64,000 nucleotides of DNA. Source: Aequorivita lipolytica. GTDB taxonomy: Bacteria; Bacteroidota; Bacteroidia; Flavobacteriales; Flavobacteriaceae. The DNA is taken from the NCBI RefSeq assembly GCF_007997135.1, contig NZ_VORU01000009.1:1-64000 (forward strand), written 5' to 3'. Under the pieces are notes generated by a model that did not search any database, had not been told where the DNA came from, and saw only the letters and a list, made by a program, of their open reading frames with translations. A program made the translations under genes and the position numbers. Positions 24,894 through 34,201 of this stretch are shown one piece after another (positions within the stretch are counted from its first letter, which is position 1; each line of letters opens with the position of its first letter).

Positions 24894-27137
24894 TTACTTT
24901 AGTAAAAAATCATTGCTACGCAGTACTCGGTTTATCTTTTCGAAGAAATCTTCAGCATTGAAAGGTTTGGGTATAAATTCATTGAAACCTGCCTTGTAAA
25001 AGTCTTCCAAATTCTCTTCTATAGTTATTGCAGTCAATGCTATAATTGGTACGGTTTTGTTGAATTCACGAATTTTTTTAGTGGCTTCAATTCCACTTAT
25101 TCCTGGCATGTGTATGTCCATTAGTATCACATCAAAATTTTCTTTCCTCGCGTGTTTTATTGCGTCCATCCCATTATCAACTACGGTGCACGTCATTTTC
25201 TTTTTCTCTAGAATTTTTTTGGTAATCATTTGATTGATTTTGTTATCCTCAACAATCATTACCGTTTTATTTTCAAAGATATCATCTTCAAAAACGACCT
25301 CCATATTTTTGAGCTCGGTTGCCTTATTTCTGGATTCGGCAATGTCATAACCTATGTTGAACCAGAATTTAGAACCTTCACCCAACTTACTTTCCAAGAA
25401 TATTTTACTTCCCATAAGCTCCAAGAGATTTTTCACAATGGAAAGCCCTAGTCCAGTTCCGCCATATTTTCTGTTTATTTGAAGCGAACCTTGTGAAAAT
25501 GATTCAAAAATGGTGTTCTGTTTTTTCTTTGAAATACCGTCTCCAGTATCTTCCACCTCAAAGTGAATAACCACTTTCTTTGTTGTTCTTTCAGCACTTT
25601 TTATGCGAACCCAAATATCTCCATTTTCTGTAAACTTTATAGAATTACTAATGAGGTTAATAAGAATCTGCGATATTTTTAGGGAATCGCCAATCACTTC
25701 ATTTGGTAAAGTGGGATCGTATTCATAATGTACGTTGTTGTTTTTTGCCTCTGCAGATTTTTTTAGCGCAATTAAAACACCATCCACTCTTTTCTTAAGA
25801 TTGAAAGGAGCTTTTTCAATTTCTACTTTGTTAGCCTCTAGTTTGTTTAGATCAAGAATGTTGTTGATTAACGAGAGCAGATATTCTCCCGAAAATTTAA
25901 GCGAATTTAGGTGTTCTTTTTGTTCTGGTTTTGGGTCTTCTTCTAGCAAAAGGTGCGTTAAGCCGGTAACGGTGTACATTGGGGTTCGCAACTCGTGGGT
26001 AATAGTAGAAAGAAACTGGGCTTTTGCCTGTGAAGCCTTTTCTGCATCTTCCTTTGCTTCTTGAAGCTCAGTGTTTTTATCCTGTAAAAGTTCGTTTGCC
26101 TTCGCTCTTAAATTATTGTTTTTATAAAGGGAAAGCGTCAAAAGTGAAAGAATCAAAATAAGCGCGATGCTTAGCCATCCTGTAAGTTTTCCAAAAAAGA
26201 GTGACTTTTCTTGTTTGCTGAGATCATCTTGCTGGGTGGCAATAATTTCATTCAAGTCACCAATAGCTGATTCCGCTTGTATTCCTCGCTCAATTGCTTT
26301 CAGGTGAATCTGCCGTAGCGAGTCTTTTTGGGTAAGGTAATATTTAAGTTCCTCCTCTGCTTCAGAGCCCATTCTCTCTGCAATCAAAACTTGTGAATTT
26401 ATACGGTGGTTTTCTACCAAGTATTTCGAAAACCCTTGTGAATATGAAATTTCAGAAACAATTTGCATTAATACTCTTGCCTCTGCCAATGGGCTTTTAT
26501 AAATTGTTGGGTCTATAAGTGAGAGTGCATCTGCAAGATAACTATAGGCACTAACTTCTTGATAAAGCAGGCCTTGGTTTTTAAAGCTTTCTGCCGCTGG
26601 TTTTAAATATGAAATGGATTTTTCGTAATTGCCAACGCGAAGTGCTAATAATCCTTTTCCATAAAGAACGTAGGCTTTGCTGTTTTCATCTTTAAGTTCT
26701 GTGAAAACTGAGTCGGCCTTGTTTAAGTATATTTCCGCTTTTTCAGATTTTCCTTTTGAAACTAATATTACACCATATAAATAGTAAGCTTTTCCCAGCT
26801 TGTAAAAATTTTTGTAGGTCTCTCCACTTTCTATTGCTTTTTCTGTTTCTTCAAGGGCTTTGTCAAAATACTCTAAATAAAAAAGTTCAGCTATGCCAAG
26901 TTCTATATTTGGTTTATAACTTCTATATTTTGGTAGCATTGCCAGTTTGCTGGCATCATTTAGATTTTTCACCGCCTCCATAAAATTTTCAGTTTCCAGT
27001 GCCTTAGCAGCTGAATATTGCAACTGTTTTATGGCAACAATAGTGTCTTGGATTTGTGTTGAAAAGGATTTAACCGAAATGAGTAAACACAAAATAAGGG
27101 GCAAGAAAATCTTATATTCTGAAGTTGGTTGGCGCAT
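24894..27137 (-). CDS. TPR hybrid sensor histidine kinase with receiver domain
   Basis: 747 aa. Order: signal peptide (1-27); periplasmic TPR-like helical repeats (~35-270); membrane helix (~320-338); coiled linker; HisKA with phospho-acceptor His381 (ITHELRTP); HATPase with N box (Asn494/Asn498), DTGDG, and GGTGLGLS (559-566); receiver domain with Asp674 (ILMDIHMPG) and Lys724 (FIPKPF). All catalytic residues are intact. There is no DNA-binding domain, so output must pass to another protein. It is an orphan with GAPDH upstream 30 bases away. Confidence 0.93.
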   Translation of the reverse strand: MRQPTSEYKIFLPLILCLLISVKSFSTQIQDTIVAIKQLQYSAAKALETENFMEAVKNLNDASKLAMLPKYRSYKPNIELGIAELFYLEYFDKALEETEKAIESGETYKNFYKLGKAYYLYGVILVSKGKSEKAEIYLNKADSVFTELKDENSKAYVLYGKGLLALRVGNYEKSISYLKPAAESFKNQGLLYQEVSAYSYLADALSLIDPTIYKSPLAEARVLMQIVSEISYSQGFSKYLVENHRINSQVLIAERMGSEAEEELKYYLTQKDSLRQIHLKAIERGIQAESAIGDLNEIIATQQDDLSKQEKSLFFGKLTGWLSIALILILSLLTLSLYKNNNLRAKANELLQDKNTELQEAKEDAEKASQAKAQFLSTITHELRTPMYTVTGLTHLLLEEDPKPEQKEHLNSLKFSGEYLLSLINNILDLNKLEANKVEIEKAPFNLKKRVDGVLIALKKSAEAKNNNVHYEYDPTLPNEVIGDSLKISQILINLISNSIKFTENGDIWVRIKSAERTTKKVVIHFEVEDTGDGISKKKQNTIFESFSQGSLQINRKYGGTGLGLSIVKNLLELMGSKIFLESKLGEGSKFWFNIGYDIAESRNKATELKNMEVVFEDDIFENKTVMIVEDNKINQMITKKILEKKKMTCTVVDNGMDAIKHARKENFDVILMDIHMPGISGIEATKKIREFNKTVPIIALTAITIEENLEDFYKAGFNEFIPKPFNAEDFFEKINRVLRSNDFLLK

Positions 27138-27167
27138 TGGTTAGTTTAAAAGGGGCATTAAATATAG

Positions 27168-28166
27168 TTATTTCACAGATATTCTTTCAATTAAATCTAT
27201 GATTCTGGATGAATAGCCAATTTCGTTATCATACCAGCCAATTATTTTTACCATTTTACCAACCACTGAGGTCATGCCCGCATCAAAAATGCAGGAATGT
27301 GGGTTGCCTATAATATCTATGGAAACAATTGGATCTTCAGTATATTCTAGAATACCGATCAGCGAAGTTTCTGAAGCTTTTTTAAAGGCCTTATTTATTT
27401 CTTCAATGGTAACTTCGTTTTTCACATTTAAAGTTACATCGGTCAAAGATCCATTTGGCACTGGAACGCGAATACCACAACCACCGATTACATCTGAAAG
27501 TTCTGGAAAAATTTTAGTCAATGCCTTTGCAGCTCCTGTGGTTGTCGGAACAATAGATTGTCCGGCGGCACGGGCCCTGCGAAGATCGCGATGCGGTTGG
27601 TCGTGTAAGCTTTGATCTGTGGTGTAACTGTGAATAGTGGTTATATACGCCTGCTCGATGCCACAAAGCTCATTGATTATTTTCAGCATGGGCGCTGCAT
27701 TGTTGGTGGTGCAGGAAGCATTTGAGATTATTAAATCTTCAGAATTTAAAATGTGGTCGTTTACACCGAGCACAACCGTTTTAATATCGTCCTCCAAAGG
27801 TGGCACGGAAAGAATTACTTTTTTTGCACCGTTTTTTAAATGATTTTCTAGTTGGTCTTTGCTTTTGAACTTACCAGTGCTTTCAACTACAACGTCAAGG
27901 TTTCCCCATGAAATATCTTCTATATTTTTTTCCGAAGAAAATTTAACTTTTTTTCCGGCAACGGTTATTGTGTTTTCCGAATGTGAAATTTCTTCCTTCA
28001 AAACACCGTGAATACTGTCGTACTTCAAAAGATGGTTCAGGGTTTTTGTGTCGGCCAAATCATTCACAGCAACAACATCAATAGATGGATGGTTTAGCAA
28101 TAATCTAAAAACATTGCGACCAATACGGCCAAAACCATTAATGCCAACAGTTATCTTTTTTCCCAT
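27168..28166 (-). CDS. gap: Glyceraldehyde-3-phosphate dehydrogenase
   Basis: 332 aa, standard type I GAPDH. NAD site GINGFGRIGR; nucleophile Cys152 in SNASCTTN; base His179 in TIHSYT. Asp36 in VNDLAD points to NAD+ rather than NADP+. It catalyses the reversible oxidation of glyceraldehyde 3-phosphate. The gene follows lipA by 15 bases and precedes the histidine kinase, so the three may share transcripts. Whether it is the glycolytic or gluconeogenic isoform is not visible from one copy. Confidence 0.94.
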   Translation of the reverse strand: MGKKITVGINGFGRIGRNVFRLLLNHPSIDVVAVNDLADTKTLNHLLKYDSIHGVLKEEISHSENTITVAGKKVKFSSEKNIEDISWGNLDVVVESTGKFKSKDQLENHLKNGAKKVILSVPPLEDDIKTVVLGVNDHILNSEDLIISNASCTTNNAAPMLKIINELCGIEQAYITTIHSYTTDQSLHDQPHRDLRRARAAGQSIVPTTTGAAKALTKIFPELSDVIGGCGIRVPVPNGSLTDVTLNVKNEVTIEEINKAFKKASETSLIGILEYTEDPIVSIDIIGNPHSCIFDAGMTSVVGKMVKIIGWYDNEIGYSSRIIDLIERISVK

Positions 28167-28181
28167 TTCAGAAATACTAGT

Positions 28182-29054
28182 TTAGGTAAGATGCTTTTGT
28201 GCTTTGTAAGAAGACCGCACCAATGCACCGCTTTCCACGTGGCGGAAACCCATTTCCAAACCTACGGTTTCATATTTTTTGAACTGTTCTGGCGTAATGA
28301 ATTCTTTTACAGGAAGATGCTTTTTTGAAGGCTGCAGATATTGGCCTATGGTTAAAATATTCAACCCAACGCCGCGCAAATCTTCCATAGTTTGAAAAAC
28401 TTCTTCTTCCATTTCACCTAAGCCGAGCATTATTCCGCTTTTGGTTCGTGAAATTCCAGATTGTTTCAAATAATTTAAAACTTCAAGGCTGCGTTCGTAT
28501 TTCGCCTGAATTCTCACTTCTCTCGTCAAGCGTTTTACGGTTTCCATATTATGGCTAACCACTTCAGGTTGTACTGCAATAATTCGGTCTATATTTCTAG
28601 TATTTCCCTGGAAATCTGGAATCAAGGTTTCCAAGGTTGTTTCAGAATTCATTCTGCGGATTGCCTTTACGGTTTCCGCCCACATTATTGAACCCATATC
28701 CTTCAAGTCATCGCGATCTACAGATGTTACAACGGCATGCTTAATGTTCATGATTTTTATGGAGCGCGCCACTTTTTCGGGCTCGTCCCAATCCACTGTT
28801 CCAGGTCTTCCAGTTTTTACGCCACAAAAACCGCATGATCGGGTACAAATATTTCCTAAAATCATAAAGGTGGCTGTGCCTTCACCCCAACATTCGCCCA
28901 TATTTGGGCAGCTACCCGAGGCGCAAATGGTGTTCAGCTTGTATTTATCTACTAAGCTGCGGAGTTCGGTGTATTTTTTTCCGGTGGGAAGTTTAACGCG
29001 TAACCATTTTGGTTTTGGCGCGGGCTTTTGAATATCCAAAGTTTCTATGCTCAT
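28182..29054 (-). CDS. lipA: Lipoyl synthase (radical SAM)
   Basis: 290 aa. Auxiliary [4Fe-4S] ligands Cys44, Cys49 and Cys55 ([12 protein letters not shown]) and radical-SAM cluster ligands Cys70, Cys74 and Cys77 (CTRSCGFC) are intact; the C-terminal RSSYKA supplies the Arg-Ser-Ser that caps the auxiliary cluster. It inserts sulfur at C6 and C8 of octanoyl chains on lipoyl domains. A TACTTTTG -7 box ends eight bases before the ATG. Confidence 0.95.
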   Translation of the reverse strand: MSIETLDIQKPAPKPKWLRVKLPTGKKYTELRSLVDKYKLNTICASGSCPNMGECWGEGTATFMILGNICTRSCGFCGVKTGRPGTVDWDEPEKVARSIKIMNIKHAVVTSVDRDDLKDMGSIMWAETVKAIRRMNSETTLETLIPDFQGNTRNIDRIIAVQPEVVSHNMETVKRLTREVRIQAKYERSLEVLNYLKQSGISRTKSGIMLGLGEMEEEVFQTMEDLRGVGLNILTIGQYLQPSKKHLPVKEFITPEQFKKYETVGLEMGFRHVESGALVRSSYKAQKHLT

Positions 29055-29062
29055 AAGGGAAA

Positions 29063-29070
29063 CAAAAGTA
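29063..29070 (-). promoter_or_regulatory. -7 box TACTTTTG of lipA
   Basis: Exact TAnnTTTG match on the minus strand, eight bases before the lipA ATG, immediately downstream of a six-unit heptamer array. Confidence 0.55.
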
Positions 29071-29075
29071 CGAAA

Positions 29076-29117
29076 ATGAAAGTCGAAATAGGAAATGCAG
29101 AATATGAAATTTGGAAT
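29076..29117. repeat. Degenerate heptanucleotide array (NNGAAAT)x6
   Basis: ATGAAAG, TCGAAAT, AGGAAAT, GCAGAAT, ATGAAAT and TTGGAAT follow in register between the sigma-factor stop and the lipA promoter. The conserved half is GAAAT and the first two bases vary. Confidence 0.5.
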
Positions 29118-29131
29118 TTGTTTCTATTAAC

Positions 29132-29698
29132 TTAATCTTTCCGTGTAATAATCTCGGCAAGTAGCTTTCGGGCACGAAGTAGTCGCACTTTTACATTATT
29201 TAGTGGCTCTTCCAAAGTTTCAGAGATTTCATTATAGCTCATTTCCTGAAAATAGCGGAGATTAATTACCTCTTGATAATGTGGCTTTAATTGTTTGATG
29301 TACCTTAAAAGTTCTGCGAGGTTTTGCTCCCGAATCAATTTGTCCTCGGGAGTTGGCGAGTGGTCCGGAATTTTTTGAACCTGTTCGTTGGAGGTATCTG
29401 TGGTATTTGAGTAGATAGAGGCATTTTTTTTCCTCGTTTTGTCTATTTGGATGTTTTTTGAAATCGTAATGAGCCACGTTGAAAAGGTGTAGTTTTCATC
29501 AAAGGTTTCAATTTTATCAAAGGCCTTTGCAAAAGTCTCTATTGTAATGTCTTCAGCTTCGTGCTCATTTCGAACTCTTTTTAGCTGAAAACCATAGACT
29601 TCGTTCCAGTAATAATCCAACAAAAACTTGAAAGCGCCCTGCTTTCCTTTTTTCGCTTTATCTATTTGGTGATTTATTTCTTCTGAAATTATTTCCAT
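29132..29698 (-). CDS. ECF-type RNA polymerase sigma factor
   Basis: 188 aa. Region 2 is seen as FKFLLDYYWNEVYGFQLKRVRNEHEAEDITIETFAKAF...FSTWLITISKN, region 4 as LKPHYQEVINLRYFQEMSYNEISETLEEPLNNVKVRLLRARK (helix-turn-helix). The length fits ECF sigma factors. No anti-sigma gene adjoins it; instead its start overlaps the glycosyltransferase gene by ten bases. It probably directs a small regulon, with the control signal unknown. Confidence 0.92.
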   Translation of the reverse strand: MEIISEEINHQIDKAKKGKQGAFKFLLDYYWNEVYGFQLKRVRNEHEAEDITIETFAKAFDKIETFDENYTFSTWLITISKNIQIDKTRKKNASIYSNTTDTSNEQVQKIPDHSPTPEDKLIREQNLAELLRYIKQLKPHYQEVINLRYFQEMSYNEISETLEEPLNNVKVRLLRARKLLAEIITRKD

Positions 29699-30783
29699 CG
29701 CGAGTTTTTTTCGCTGCTGTTGGAAATAAAGATACTCAATTGTGTTAAAACCAAAAACAATTCATAAAAAGGAATGAATGGAACCAAATCCTGTTCTTTC
29801 AATTTTTTGGCTGCATAACCAATAATTATATACTGAAAAACGAGGCGAATAAAAATTATACTCAATCCAAAATACCAAAACTTAGTAAACATAGTGGCAA
29901 TGGCAAGTGGCCAAAATAATAGATTGGCCAAGTAGTAAACTCCTAAAAACAAGCGATGTTTTGGCTTATAAAGTTTTGCGGTAGAATAATGTCTCTTTTT
30001 CTGAACGAGCCAATTCTCTTTCTTTTTCTTCGGAAGGGAATACGTAAATGCCTCCGGTTCTATACATATTGAAACATTTTTTGCAGTCGCGGCTTCGTTC
30101 ACAAAAAGATCATCATCGCCAGAAGGAATTTTAATATGGCTCATAAAGCCATTGTTTTCATAATAAAGATTACTGGTATAAGCTAAATTTCTACCTACGC
30201 CCATATATGGATTGCCAGCTTTGGCATATGAAAAATATTGAACAGCGGTCATCAAGGTTTCAAAGCGGATCATTTTATTTAGAAAGCCGGTTCTTTTTTC
30301 ATAGGCACCATAGCCTAAAACCAATTGCTTTTCATTTGAAAAATTGGAAGCCATTGTTGCAAGCCATTCTTCGGAAGCCGGGTAACAGTCGGCATCGGTG
30401 AAAACCAATCGGGTATTTTTTGAACGTTTAATGCCTAGCGTAAGTGCATATTTTTTATTCGCCCAAAAAGCTTCGTTGTTCTTTACATTTACAATCTGGA
30501 TTCTAGGATCACTCTCGGCGAAAGATTCCATAACTTCAAGTGTTTGGTCCACAGAAGCATCGTTTATTAGAATAAGATCAAAGTTGTAATAGTTCTGCTT
30601 TTGCCAAAGCGGAATGTGTTTTTTTAGATTTTCAGCTTCGTTTTTGGCGCATACTATTAGAGAAATGGGATATTTTTCTGAAGAAATCTTTTCAGTAGGT
30701 TTTAAAAAGGAAAATTTCGAAAAGAGAAGATAATAAGAACAGTTAATCAATGCAACAGCACCGAAAACGTAAAGTAGCACCAT
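29689..30783 (-). CDS. Family 2 glycosyltransferase, membrane-bound
   Basis: 364 aa. One N-terminal membrane helix (1-18), a GT-A catalytic domain with ISLIVCAKNEAENL, LILINDASVDQT and the metal-binding FTDADCYP, then two or three hydrophobic helices (~275-350). Such enzymes add sugars to lipid-linked or polymeric acceptors at the inner membrane. Acceptor and sugar are unknown. Translational coupling to the ECF sigma gene through a ten-base overlap is notable. Confidence 0.88.
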   Translation of the reverse strand: MVLLYVFGAVALINCSYYLLFSKFSFLKPTEKISSEKYPISLIVCAKNEAENLKKHIPLWQKQNYYNFDLILINDASVDQTLEVMESFAESDPRIQIVNVKNNEAFWANKKYALTLGIKRSKNTRLVFTDADCYPASEEWLATMASNFSNEKQLVLGYGAYEKRTGFLNKMIRFETLMTAVQYFSYAKAGNPYMGVGRNLAYTSNLYYENNGFMSHIKIPSGDDDLFVNEAATAKNVSICIEPEAFTYSLPKKKKENWLVQKKRHYSTAKLYKPKHRLFLGVYYLANLLFWPLAIATMFTKFWYFGLSIIFIRLVFQYIIIGYAAKKLKEQDLVPFIPFYELFLVLTQLSIFISNSSEKNSRWK

Positions 30784-30860
30784 AAAAATTTACGATTGTA
30801 TATTAACAATATTTGATTGCGTGATAATCCCGAACTTACAGTATCTCTAAACTATAGAGT

Positions 30861-31085
30861 TTATTTGTTGCTGGGTGTTTCCAATTTGTGGCTTTCCTCT
30901 GCACAATTTTCAAATTGGTCTGGTGTTTTTCCGCAGAAACCACAGGCTTCACCATCTTTGTTCAAAAACGGACTTTGGCTAGCGCAAGTTCCCGCAAATT
31001 TTCCATCTTTTTTGGCCCAGATTTTTATTGCGATTCCCGCAACGCCAAGTAATAAAAGTATAAATGTGATAAGTAAAAGTTTCAT
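30861..31085 (-). CDS. Small single-pass membrane protein with paired Cys
   Basis: 74 aa from the ATG at 31085, which opens directly with a membrane helix (LLLITFILLLLGVAGIAIKIW); the open frame extends upstream without a better start. The short soluble part has FAGTCASQSP, GEACGFCGK and ENCAEE, giving four Cys including a CxxC that could bind metal or form disulfides. I recognise it only as a conserved small protein of flavobacteria of unknown function. Confidence 0.72.
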   Translation of the reverse strand: MKLLLITFILLLLGVAGIAIKIWAKKDGKFAGTCASQSPFLNKDGEACGFCGKTPDQFENCAEESHKLETPSNK

Positions 31086-31260
31086 CCTTAAGAGATTATT
31101 TGGTAAATAAGAAGAAGTAATGCCCAAAAAATAGTCTTCTCCCGGTTCAAATTTATGCAGGACATTTCCATGCTTTAAAATAGACCACAAAAATACAATC
31201 TTTCTTGCTGTTATGCTCGGAATTTAAGTATTTTTAGCCTCTATTTTAAATATTTTAAAG

Positions 31261-31887
31261 ATGCTGAAACCTATCACTTTTTTATTCATTTCAATGTTTG
31301 CGCTGTCAATTGTTTCTTGCAAAAATGACGCAGAGGATTCAAAAAAAATAAAAACTGAAACTGCTGAAATAAATACTGTGCAAAAAAAACCAGTGAAACG
31401 TGCTGCCAAAAGAGATTTGACTACCGAAGACCAAGCAATGCTTAAAAGCGTGATGTCTCGTGTAATGACCGAGCCACAATTGAAAAAATTTGCCAGCTAT
31501 ATTGTTAGCGCAGAATTGGCGACACAGCTTTTAAACGAGGCGGGTCCGTTTACAGTTTTTGGCCCATCAAATGCTGCAATTGAATCTTTAACTGCTGAAA
31601 ACAAGAAATTTTACTCAAATCCTGAGAATAGGGAAAAGCTGATTGAAATGTTGAAATCGCACATTGTTTCAGGCAAAATTGATAAGGAAACTTTGTTGCA
31701 AACCATCAACAAAAACGGAAATGCGAAGCTCAAAACTTTATCGGGAATAACTATTACCGTTACAAAATCTGGAGAAGATATGGTTATTTCTGGCGGAAAA
31801 GGTGCAAAGGCAACTATTGTTAAAGGCAGTATTGAGGGTTCAAATGGAATGGTTTATATTGTTGATAATTTATTGAACGCGAACTAG
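31261..31887 (+). CDS. Fasciclin-domain lipoprotein
   Basis: 208 aa. Lipobox SIVSC (Cys20), a charged linker (~22-55), then one fasciclin (FAS1) domain with FTVFGPSNAAIESL and the terminal H2 box VYIVDNLLN. FAS1 domains mediate adhesion or extracellular interactions. Its TAG stop overlaps the TAG of murB on the other strand within the palindrome CTAG (31884-31887). Confidence 0.9.
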   Translation: MLKPITFLFISMFALSIVSCKNDAEDSKKIKTETAEINTVQKKPVKRAAKRDLTTEDQAMLKSVMSRVMTEPQLKKFASYIVSAELATQLLNEAGPFTVFGPSNAAIESLTAENKKFYSNPENREKLIEMLKSHIVSGKIDKETLLQTINKNGNAKLKTLSGITITVTKSGEDMVISGGKGAKATIVKGSIEGSNGMVYIVDNLLNAN

Positions 31888-32897
31888 AAAACGTTCACTT
31901 CCGGTTCAATAAAAATTCCGGTCATTTCCTTTACCTTTTTTTGGATGTCCATTGCAAGTTGCCATATTTCTTTGCCGCTCGCATTGCCATGATTCACTAA
32001 AACTAATGCTTGGTTTTTATGTACTCCGGCATCACCAAATCGTTGTCCTTTAAATCCTGCTTTTTCAATGAGCCAGCCTGCTGGGATTTTAAATTCGGTA
32101 GGTGAGATTTCGTAAAAAGGAGCATCAGGAAAATTTCTTCTAAATTCTTGAAACGTTTCAGCATCCACCATAGGGTTTTTAAAGAAACTACCGCTATTTC
32201 CCAGTAATTTAGGATCTGGAAGTTTGGATTGACGAATTGCGATTACTGCTTCCGAAATATCTTTGATGGTTGGAGTTAAAATGTGTCTTTCAACTAAATT
32301 CTTTTGAATATCGCCGTACGCAACACTCGTTTTGTGATCTTTTTTCGTCAGTCGAAAAGTTACGCTAGTAATAATGTATTTTCCCTTTGCTTCATTTTTG
32401 AAAATAGAATTTCTGTATTCAAATGTACATTCCGCTTTGCTGAACTCCCTTTCCTTTAAAGTTTCAATTTCGAGCGTGTCGCAACTTTCAAAAGTATCTT
32501 TCAGCTCTACGCCATAGGCTCCAATATTTTGAATTGGTGCAGTGCCGATGTTTCCTGGAATTAATGAAAGGTTTTCCAAACCACCAAAATCCTTTGTAAT
32601 ACAATACTGAACAAATTCGTGCCAGTTTTCGCCAGCCATTGCTTTTACAAGAACTTCAGTTTCGGTTTCTTTCAGGATTTCGATTCCCTTTAAATTTATG
32701 TGAAGTACAAACACATCCAAATCTCCAGTAAGCAACATATTGCTGCCGCCGCCAAGAATAAAAAGTTCTTCAGAAGGTTTTTCTAAAAGAGCTTGTTTAA
32801 GTTCTTCAATAGTTTCAACCGAAACAAAATAGCGCGCATTGCAGGCTATGCCAAAAGTATTGTGATGTTTAAGCGATTTGTTTTCTTCAATCCGCAT
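31884..32897 (-). CDS. murB: UDP-N-acetylenolpyruvoylglucosamine reductase MurB
   Basis: 337 aa from the ATG at 32897 (a TTG one codon upstream is in frame). FAD-binding FILGGGSNML, the mid-domain IPGNIGTAPIQNIGAYG, and GNSGSFFKNP with the catalytic Ser proton donor are clear, as is the Glu near the C-terminus (FIEPEVNVF). The length fits type I (E. coli-like) MurB. It reduces UDP-GlcNAc-enolpyruvate to UDP-MurNAc with NADPH. Start and aminotransferase stop overlap as TGATG, indicating translational coupling. Confidence 0.94.
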   Translation of the reverse strand: MRIEENKSLKHHNTFGIACNARYFVSVETIEELKQALLEKPSEELFILGGGSNMLLTGDLDVFVLHINLKGIEILKETETEVLVKAMAGENWHEFVQYCITKDFGGLENLSLIPGNIGTAPIQNIGAYGVELKDTFESCDTLEIETLKEREFSKAECTFEYRNSIFKNEAKGKYIITSVTFRLTKKDHKTSVAYGDIQKNLVERHILTPTIKDISEAVIAIRQSKLPDPKLLGNSGSFFKNPMVDAETFQEFRRNFPDAPFYEISPTEFKIPAGWLIEKAGFKGQRFGDAGVHKNQALVLVNHGNASGKEIWQLAMDIQKKVKEMTGIFIEPEVNVF

Positions 32898-34087
32898 CAA
32901 TCTTTATATTTTTGAAGCGCAATTTTTAGGATTTCAACTGCTCTGATAAGGCTTTCTTTCTTTAAAACATAAGCAATTCTCACTTGGTTCAAACCTACGC
33001 CTGGGCTGGAATAAAAACCTCCTGCGGGGGCAACCATTATAGTTTCGCCGTTGTCTTCAAATTCTTCTAAAAGCCACTGTGCAAAGGCATCGCTGTTTTT
33101 TATGGGTAATTGTACGATGCAGTAAAAAGCACCTTTCGGCTCACCCACTTGAACGCCGGGAATAGCCTTTAGGGCCGCTACAAGCGTGTTTCTTCTATCT
33201 TGGTATTCAACGATCACTTCGTCAAAATAACTTTGTGGGGTTTGCAGCGCTGCTTCACTTGCAATCTGTGCGAAAGTTGGAGGACTTAATCGAGCCTGTG
33301 CAAATTTTAAAGCAGTGGCAATAACTTGTTTGTTTTTTGAAACCAAACAGCCAATGCGTGCGCCGCACATACTATATCTTTTTGAAACTGAATCTATGAT
33401 TATTCCGTTCTCGGCCAAACTTTCTTCCTCAAGAATAGAGTAATGCTGGTAACCATCATAGGTAAATTCACGATACACTTCATCCGCAACCAAAAACAAA
33501 TCATGTTTTTTCACAATTTTTGCCAAGGTTTGTATTTCTTTTTTTGAATAGAGGTAGCCTGTTGGGTTACCAGGATTGCAAATTAGGATTGCCTTTGTTC
33601 GCGGGGTAATAAGTTTTTCAAATTCTGAAATAGGAGGAAGTGCGAAATTGTCTTCAATTTTTGAAATAACCGGAACAATCTTGACATCCGAAGCTGTAGC
33701 GAAACCATTGTAATTTGCATAAAACGGCTCTGGGATTATAATTTCATCGCCGGCATCTGCAATAGTTCCCATAGCGAATAGCAGCGCTTCGCTACCACCG
33801 GTTGTAACTATAATATCAGCTGCTTCAACGGGAATATTATTTTTATGGTAATAACCTGCAATTTTTTCACGGTACTCCTGCGAACCTTCAGAACGAGTAT
33901 AGGCAAGAATTTCCAAATGGTGATTTGCTACGGCTTCCATCGCTATTTCTGGCGACTTTATATCGGGCTGGCCAATGTTTAGGTGGTAGACGGTTTTGTT
34001 TGCTTTGTAAGCTTTTTCGGCGAAAGGAACCAGCTTGCGGATTGGACTTTCCGGCATGTGCTTCCCTTTATTTGAAACTGAAGGCAT
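32897..34087 (-). CDS. PLP-dependent aminotransferase, class I/II (aspartate aminotransferase-like)
   Basis: 396 aa from the ATG at 34087; a GTG at 34105 would add six residues. Conserved elements: HLNIGQPDIKSP, the CNPGNPTGYLYS Asn, VADEVYREF Asp/Tyr, SVSKRYSMCGARIG with the PLP Lys, and RIAY with the carboxylate Arg. Fold type I, subgroup I-gamma-like. The amino donor (Asp, aromatic, or other) is not predictable. It is coupled to murB by a one-base overlap. Confidence 0.9.
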   Translation of the reverse strand: MPSVSNKGKHMPESPIRKLVPFAEKAYKANKTVYHLNIGQPDIKSPEIAMEAVANHHLEILAYTRSEGSQEYREKIAGYYHKNNIPVEAADIIVTTGGSEALLFAMGTIADAGDEIIIPEPFYANYNGFATASDVKIVPVISKIEDNFALPPISEFEKLITPRTKAILICNPGNPTGYLYSKKEIQTLAKIVKKHDLFLVADEVYREFTYDGYQHYSILEEESLAENGIIIDSVSKRYSMCGARIGCLVSKNKQVIATALKFAQARLSPPTFAQIASEAALQTPQSYFDEVIVEYQDRRNTLVAALKAIPGVQVGEPKGAFYCIVQLPIKNSDAFAQWLLEEFEDNGETIMVAPAGGFYSSPGVGLNQVRIAYVLKKESLIRAVEILKIALQKYKD

Positions 34088-34201
34088 AATGTGATTATTT
34101 AACACAAAGTTGCAAAATATATTTTATAAATCCGTTACGCCTAGAGCAACATTCCTCTTTTTTTTATATCTTCAAATCAATTCAAAATAATTCTTAAAAC
34201 T

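Noticed and set aside
24894-27137. Histidine kinase and nearby genes as a defence or two-component island
   Set aside because: All domains match a standard hybrid kinase, and neighbours are metabolic housekeeping genes.
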